From positions 1 through 8,337 of the forward strand of contig DASUGM010000203.1 in NCBI GenBank assembly GCA_036274055.1: a stretch of 8,337 bases of DNA. The letters are read 5' to 3'. The notes under the pieces are model-generated. The model did not search any database. It saw only the letters and a list, made by a program, of their open reading frames with translations, and had not been told where the DNA came from. The DNA is from DASUGM01 sp036274055. Its GTDB lineage: Bacteria; Acidobacteriota; Vicinamibacteria; Vicinamibacterales; SCN-69-37. The translations under genes and the position numbers were made by a program. Positions 5,949 through 8,337 of this stretch are shown piece after piece; the first letter of the stretch is position 1, and every line of letters begins with the position of its first letter.

Positions 5949-7501
5949 TGGACGTGATCGTCATCGGCGGGGGCATCAACGGCCTGGTGGCCGGCGCCTA
6001 CCTGGCGCGGCACAAGAAGAAGGTCGTGATCCTCGAACGGCAGGCGTCGGTCGGCGGCGCCGCGATCACGACTGAGATCGTGCCCGGGTTTCGCACGCCG
6101 TCACTGTCGCACGCAATCGGACCGATCGCGCCGATCGTCATGCGGCTGTTGAAGCTGGACCGCAGCAAGCTCCATCTGATCACGCCGGATCCGGTGTTGA
6201 CGACGCTCGGCCGCGACAACAAGACGATTTCTTTTCATCGCGATGCCGTCCTGACCGCGGCGTCGATCGACCGGTTGTCGCCGCCGGACGCCGCCCGGTG
6301 GCGCGAGTTCCTGACGGTCATCCAGCGCATCGGCAACGTGATCGCGGCGACGCGGCGTGAAGCGCCGCCGCCGCTGGACGCCGTCGCGGCGCGCGATCTG
6401 TGGCGGCTGCTGGCGCACGGGCGCCGCGCCCGCGCGCTCGGCAAGCGCGACCTGTCGCGCGCGATCCGTTGGACGCCGATGGCAGTCGCCGATCTGACCG
6501 GCGAATGGTTTCAGAACGAGCTGCTGCAGGCGGCGATCGCCGCGCACGCGGTGTTCGGGCACTTCGCCGGGCCGTGGTCGGCTGGCACCGGTGGTCTGCT
6601 GCTGCAGCGAGTCGCCGACGATCCGATGCCGGTTGGCAGCGGCCTGACGTTGCGCGGCGGTCCTGGCGCGCTCGCCGACGCCGTGGCGCACGCCGCGACC
6701 GGGGCCGGCGCGACGATCCGCACTGGGGCGCGCGTCGCCAGGATCCTGACGCGCGACGGGCGCGTCACCGGCGTCGCCCTCGACAGCGGCGAGGAAATCG
6801 CGGCGTCGACGGTCATCGCGGCAATCGATCCCAAGCAGGCGCTGACGTCGCTGCTCGATCCGGTCGCGCTGGCGCCGACGCTGGCCGAGCGCGTGCGACA
6901 TCTGCGGATGCGCGGCGTGACCGCGAAAATCAATCTCGCGCTCTCCGGCATGCCGTCGTTCAACGCCTTTGCCGGCGACGCGGTGCCGCTGCGCGGCCGA
7001 TTGTTGATCGCGCCGGACCTCGACTATCTGGAGCGCGCGTTCGACGCGGCGAAATACGGCACCGCGTCGCCGGCGCCGTGGCTGGAGATCGCCGTGCCGT
7101 CGGTTGCGGATCCGTCGCTTGCGCCCGAAGGTCAGCACGTGATGTCGATCTGCGTGCACTTTGCGCCGCGTCAGTTGCGCGACGCGGTCTGGGCCGATCG
7201 CAAGGACGCGCTCTACCGATCGGCGATGGAAGTAATCGCGCCGCACACGCGAGGACTGGAGACACAGGTGATCGGCGCGGAAATCATCACGCCGGAGGAT
7301 CTCGAGACCCGCTGGGGCACCAGCGGCGGCCACATCTTCCACGGCGAGATGACGCTCGACCAGTCATGGTTCGCGCGGCCGGCGCTGGGTTTGGCGCGCT
7401 ATCGGACGCCGATCGAAGGCCTCGTGCTGGCCAGCGCCGGCACCCACCCCGGCGGCGGCCTCACCGGACTGCCCGGATTACTCGGTGCCCTGCACGCGTA
7501 G
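5948..7501 (+). CDS. second FAD-dependent oxidoreductase, paralogue of the upstream gene
   Basis: This 517-residue flavoprotein is of the same COG1233 class as its upstream neighbour. The Rossmann motif is GGGING (7-12), with E30 in VILERQ and GGAAITTEIVPGF (36-48). A central substrate region follows, then FAD-domain strands at about 260-295 and the C-terminal signature SAGTHPGGGLTGLPG (496-510). The two proteins align over their whole length. At residues 353-411 here, against 357-415 upstream, more than half the positions are identical (for example DYLERAFDAAKYG against DYMERAYDEAKYG). The central region (about 80-230) differs more, pointing to different substrates or a heteromeric enzyme. 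The usual GRNAA near the C-terminus, present upstream, is replaced by GLLGA and the protein stops soon after. The start codon overlaps the upstream stop as TGATG, so the two products are probably made in matched amounts. Its 3' end overlaps the minus-strand gene by 24 bp. The substrate is unknown. Confidence 0.88.
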   Translation: MDVIVIGGGINGLVAGAYLARHKKKVVILERQASVGGAAITTEIVPGFRTPSLSHAIGPIAPIVMRLLKLDRSKLHLITPDPVLTTLGRDNKTISFHRDAVLTAASIDRLSPPDAARWREFLTVIQRIGNVIAATRREAPPPLDAVAARDLWRLLAHGRRARALGKRDLSRAIRWTPMAVADLTGEWFQNELLQAAIAAHAVFGHFAGPWSAGTGGLLLQRVADDPMPVGSGLTLRGGPGALADAVAHAATGAGATIRTGARVARILTRDGRVTGVALDSGEEIAASTVIAAIDPKQALTSLLDPVALAPTLAERVRHLRMRGVTAKINLALSGMPSFNAFAGDAVPLRGRLLIAPDLDYLERAFDAAKYGTASPAPWLEIAVPSVADPSLAPEGQHVMSICVHFAPRQLRDAVWADRKDALYRSAMEVIAPHTRGLETQVIGAEIITPEDLETRWGTSGGHIFHGEMTLDQSWFARPALGLARYRTPIEGLVLASAGTHPGGGLTGLPGLLGALHA

Positions 7502-8299
7502 TGGCACTTTGACGTCGAACGCCTGACCCGTTTGCAGCGACAGCGTCGTGCCCTTCGGCAGCGAGATCTCGTGACCGCTCGTCGACAGCACGACCGCGGT
7601 GCCGGCGCCGCCGCCAACCGCCGCGCCGATCGCCGCGCCCTTTCCGCCGCCGACAATCGCGCCGATCACTGCGCCGCCTGCCGCCGGAATGCCGATCTTC
7701 TTCGCGTCCGACTTGGTCGAAGATTCGGCGACGCGTGAGAAGCGCGCGTCGATTGGATACGACTCGCCGCCGACGACAACACGATCGAAGCGCAGTGAGA
7801 GACTCGCGCGCCCTTTCACCTTCCCGGACTCCTGCGCGCCGGTGACGGTGCCGTGAACGCTGCTGCCGGCGGGTATGACGGTGACGCCGTCGCGAACCAC
7901 CGGCTCGGCGACCTCGGCCTCGACGGCATCTTCGACTTTCGCGGTTGCCGAGCTCACCGCGGTGTTGAGCGTCAGCACGATTGGCGTGCCTTCGCGAAGC
8001 GTCACTTCGCGGAATCGCGCTTCAGGCGGCGGCGCCGCGGGCGTCGACTCGTCGCGGACGCGCAGGCTTTGCACCGCGTCCTTCGGCACGACCTTCGACG
8101 TCCGGCCGACGTCGACGGTGACCGTCTTGTCGTCGCGCGACGTCAGCTTGCCTTCGACGAGCGCGCCGTCGGTGCGCGTGAGCTGGACTTCAGTTCCCAC
8201 CGGCACTTTCTCGACGTCGGGCTGACGCGCGCAGGCACCTGCCGCGATGAGGAAAGACGTACATAAAATTGAGCAAGACTTACCCACTGAGCGGCTCAT
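7478..8299 (-). CDS. secreted glycine-zipper protein, putative lipoprotein
   Basis: This 273-residue protein is of unknown function. The N-terminus (1-23) is basic then hydrophobic and ends in AAGAC, so C23 could be lipidated; the lipobox is imperfect because A, not L, is at -3. Residues 33-82 are rich in beta strands (VPVGTEVQL, GKLTSRDDKTVTVDVG, VVPKDAVQSLRV) and look like a small SH3- or Sm-like barrel. A Pro/Ala linker follows at 85-93. A second beta-rich domain (about 97-190) includes VIPAGSSVHGTVTG (141-154), a motif seen in envelope proteins that set a surface property by a 'value above zero' loop. A glycine zipper (about 203-234, with repeated GG/GA and small residues, for example VIGAIVGGG) probably inserts in or packs against a membrane. 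A last beta segment (243-267) closes the protein. It most likely sits in the cell envelope. The ATG at 8299 is supported by a Shine-Dalgarno sequence. I do not recognise a named gene. Confidence 0.8.
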   Translation of the reverse strand: MSRSVGKSCSILCTSFLIAAGACARQPDVEKVPVGTEVQLTRTDGALVEGKLTSRDDKTVTVDVGRTSKVVPKDAVQSLRVRDESTPAAPPPEARFREVTLREGTPIVLTLNTAVSSATAKVEDAVEAEVAEPVVRDGVTVIPAGSSVHGTVTGAQESGKVKGRASLSLRFDRVVVGGESYPIDARFSRVAESSTKSDAKKIGIPAAGGAVIGAIVGGGKGAAIGAAVGGGAGTAVVLSTSGHEISLPKGTTLSLQTGQAFDVKVPLRVQGTE

Positions 8300-8305
8300 G
8301 TGCAG

Positions 8306-8310
8306 CCTCC
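8306..8310 (-). promoter_or_regulatory. strong ribosome binding site of the glycine-zipper gene
   Basis: On the minus strand GGAGG lies 6 nt before the ATG at 8299, a near-perfect Shine-Dalgarno site that fixes the start. Only 27 bases remain upstream before the window edge and I see no convincing -10 box in them, so this gene has a leader and its promoter probably lies outside the window. Confidence 0.8.
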
Positions 8311-8337
8311 AGCGGGATCAGAGCAGGGATGATGCCA

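Noticed and set aside
4347..7501. Carotenoid biosynthesis cluster
   Set aside because: The flavoenzymes are only distantly of the phytoene desaturase class, and no phytoene synthase, cyclase or prenyl transferase is visible.

Overview
The window is GC-rich DNA from one bacterial chromosome. It holds six protein genes packed tightly together, with no RNA gene, CRISPR array, phage gene or insertion sequence that I can recognise. The best taxonomic hint is the first gene, a large FtsX/MacB-type permease of the 'ADOP' class (duplicated orphan permeases amplified in Acidobacteriota). With the high GC content this suggests an acidobacterium, perhaps of the Vicinamibacteria. That placement is inference, not proof.

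Layout from left to right. (1) Positions 2-1798, + strand: the C-terminal two thirds or so of an ADOP permease, cut by the left edge. (2) Positions 1822-2919, + strand: an exported metallo-beta-lactamase-fold hydrolase with a complete set of seven zinc ligands. (3) Positions 2930-4129, - strand: a GcvT/aminomethyltransferase-family protein, convergent with the hydrolase and only 10 bp from it. (4) Positions 4130-4346: a divergent intergenic region built as a mirror image. Each side carries tandem 8-bp units (consensus near GCGTNCCN), then a TAGAAT box, then a start codon 7-8 nt further on. (5) Positions 4347-5948 and 5948-7501, + strand: two paralogous FAD-dependent oxidoreductases of the phytoene desaturase/PYROXD2 class, with stop and start overlapping as TGATG. 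(6) Positions 7478-8299, - strand: a secreted or lipid-anchored glycine-zipper protein whose 3' end overlaps the second oxidoreductase tail to tail by 24 bp.

The coherent unit is the divergent pair: a folate-dependent-type methyl or methylene transferase on one side and two flavin oxidoreductases on the other, read from near-identical promoters. A plausible but unproven reading is that the flavoenzymes oxidise an amine or N-methyl substrate and the GcvT-like protein moves a one-carbon group. The substrate cannot be read from the sequence.

The clearest unexplained structure is the mirrored tandem repeat plus -10 box between them. The genes with a promoter-like box close to the start (GcvT-like, first oxidoreductase, perhaps the hydrolase) lack Shine-Dalgarno sequences. 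The internal cistron (second oxidoreductase) and the glycine-zipper gene have good ones. This pattern suggests leaderless transcripts.
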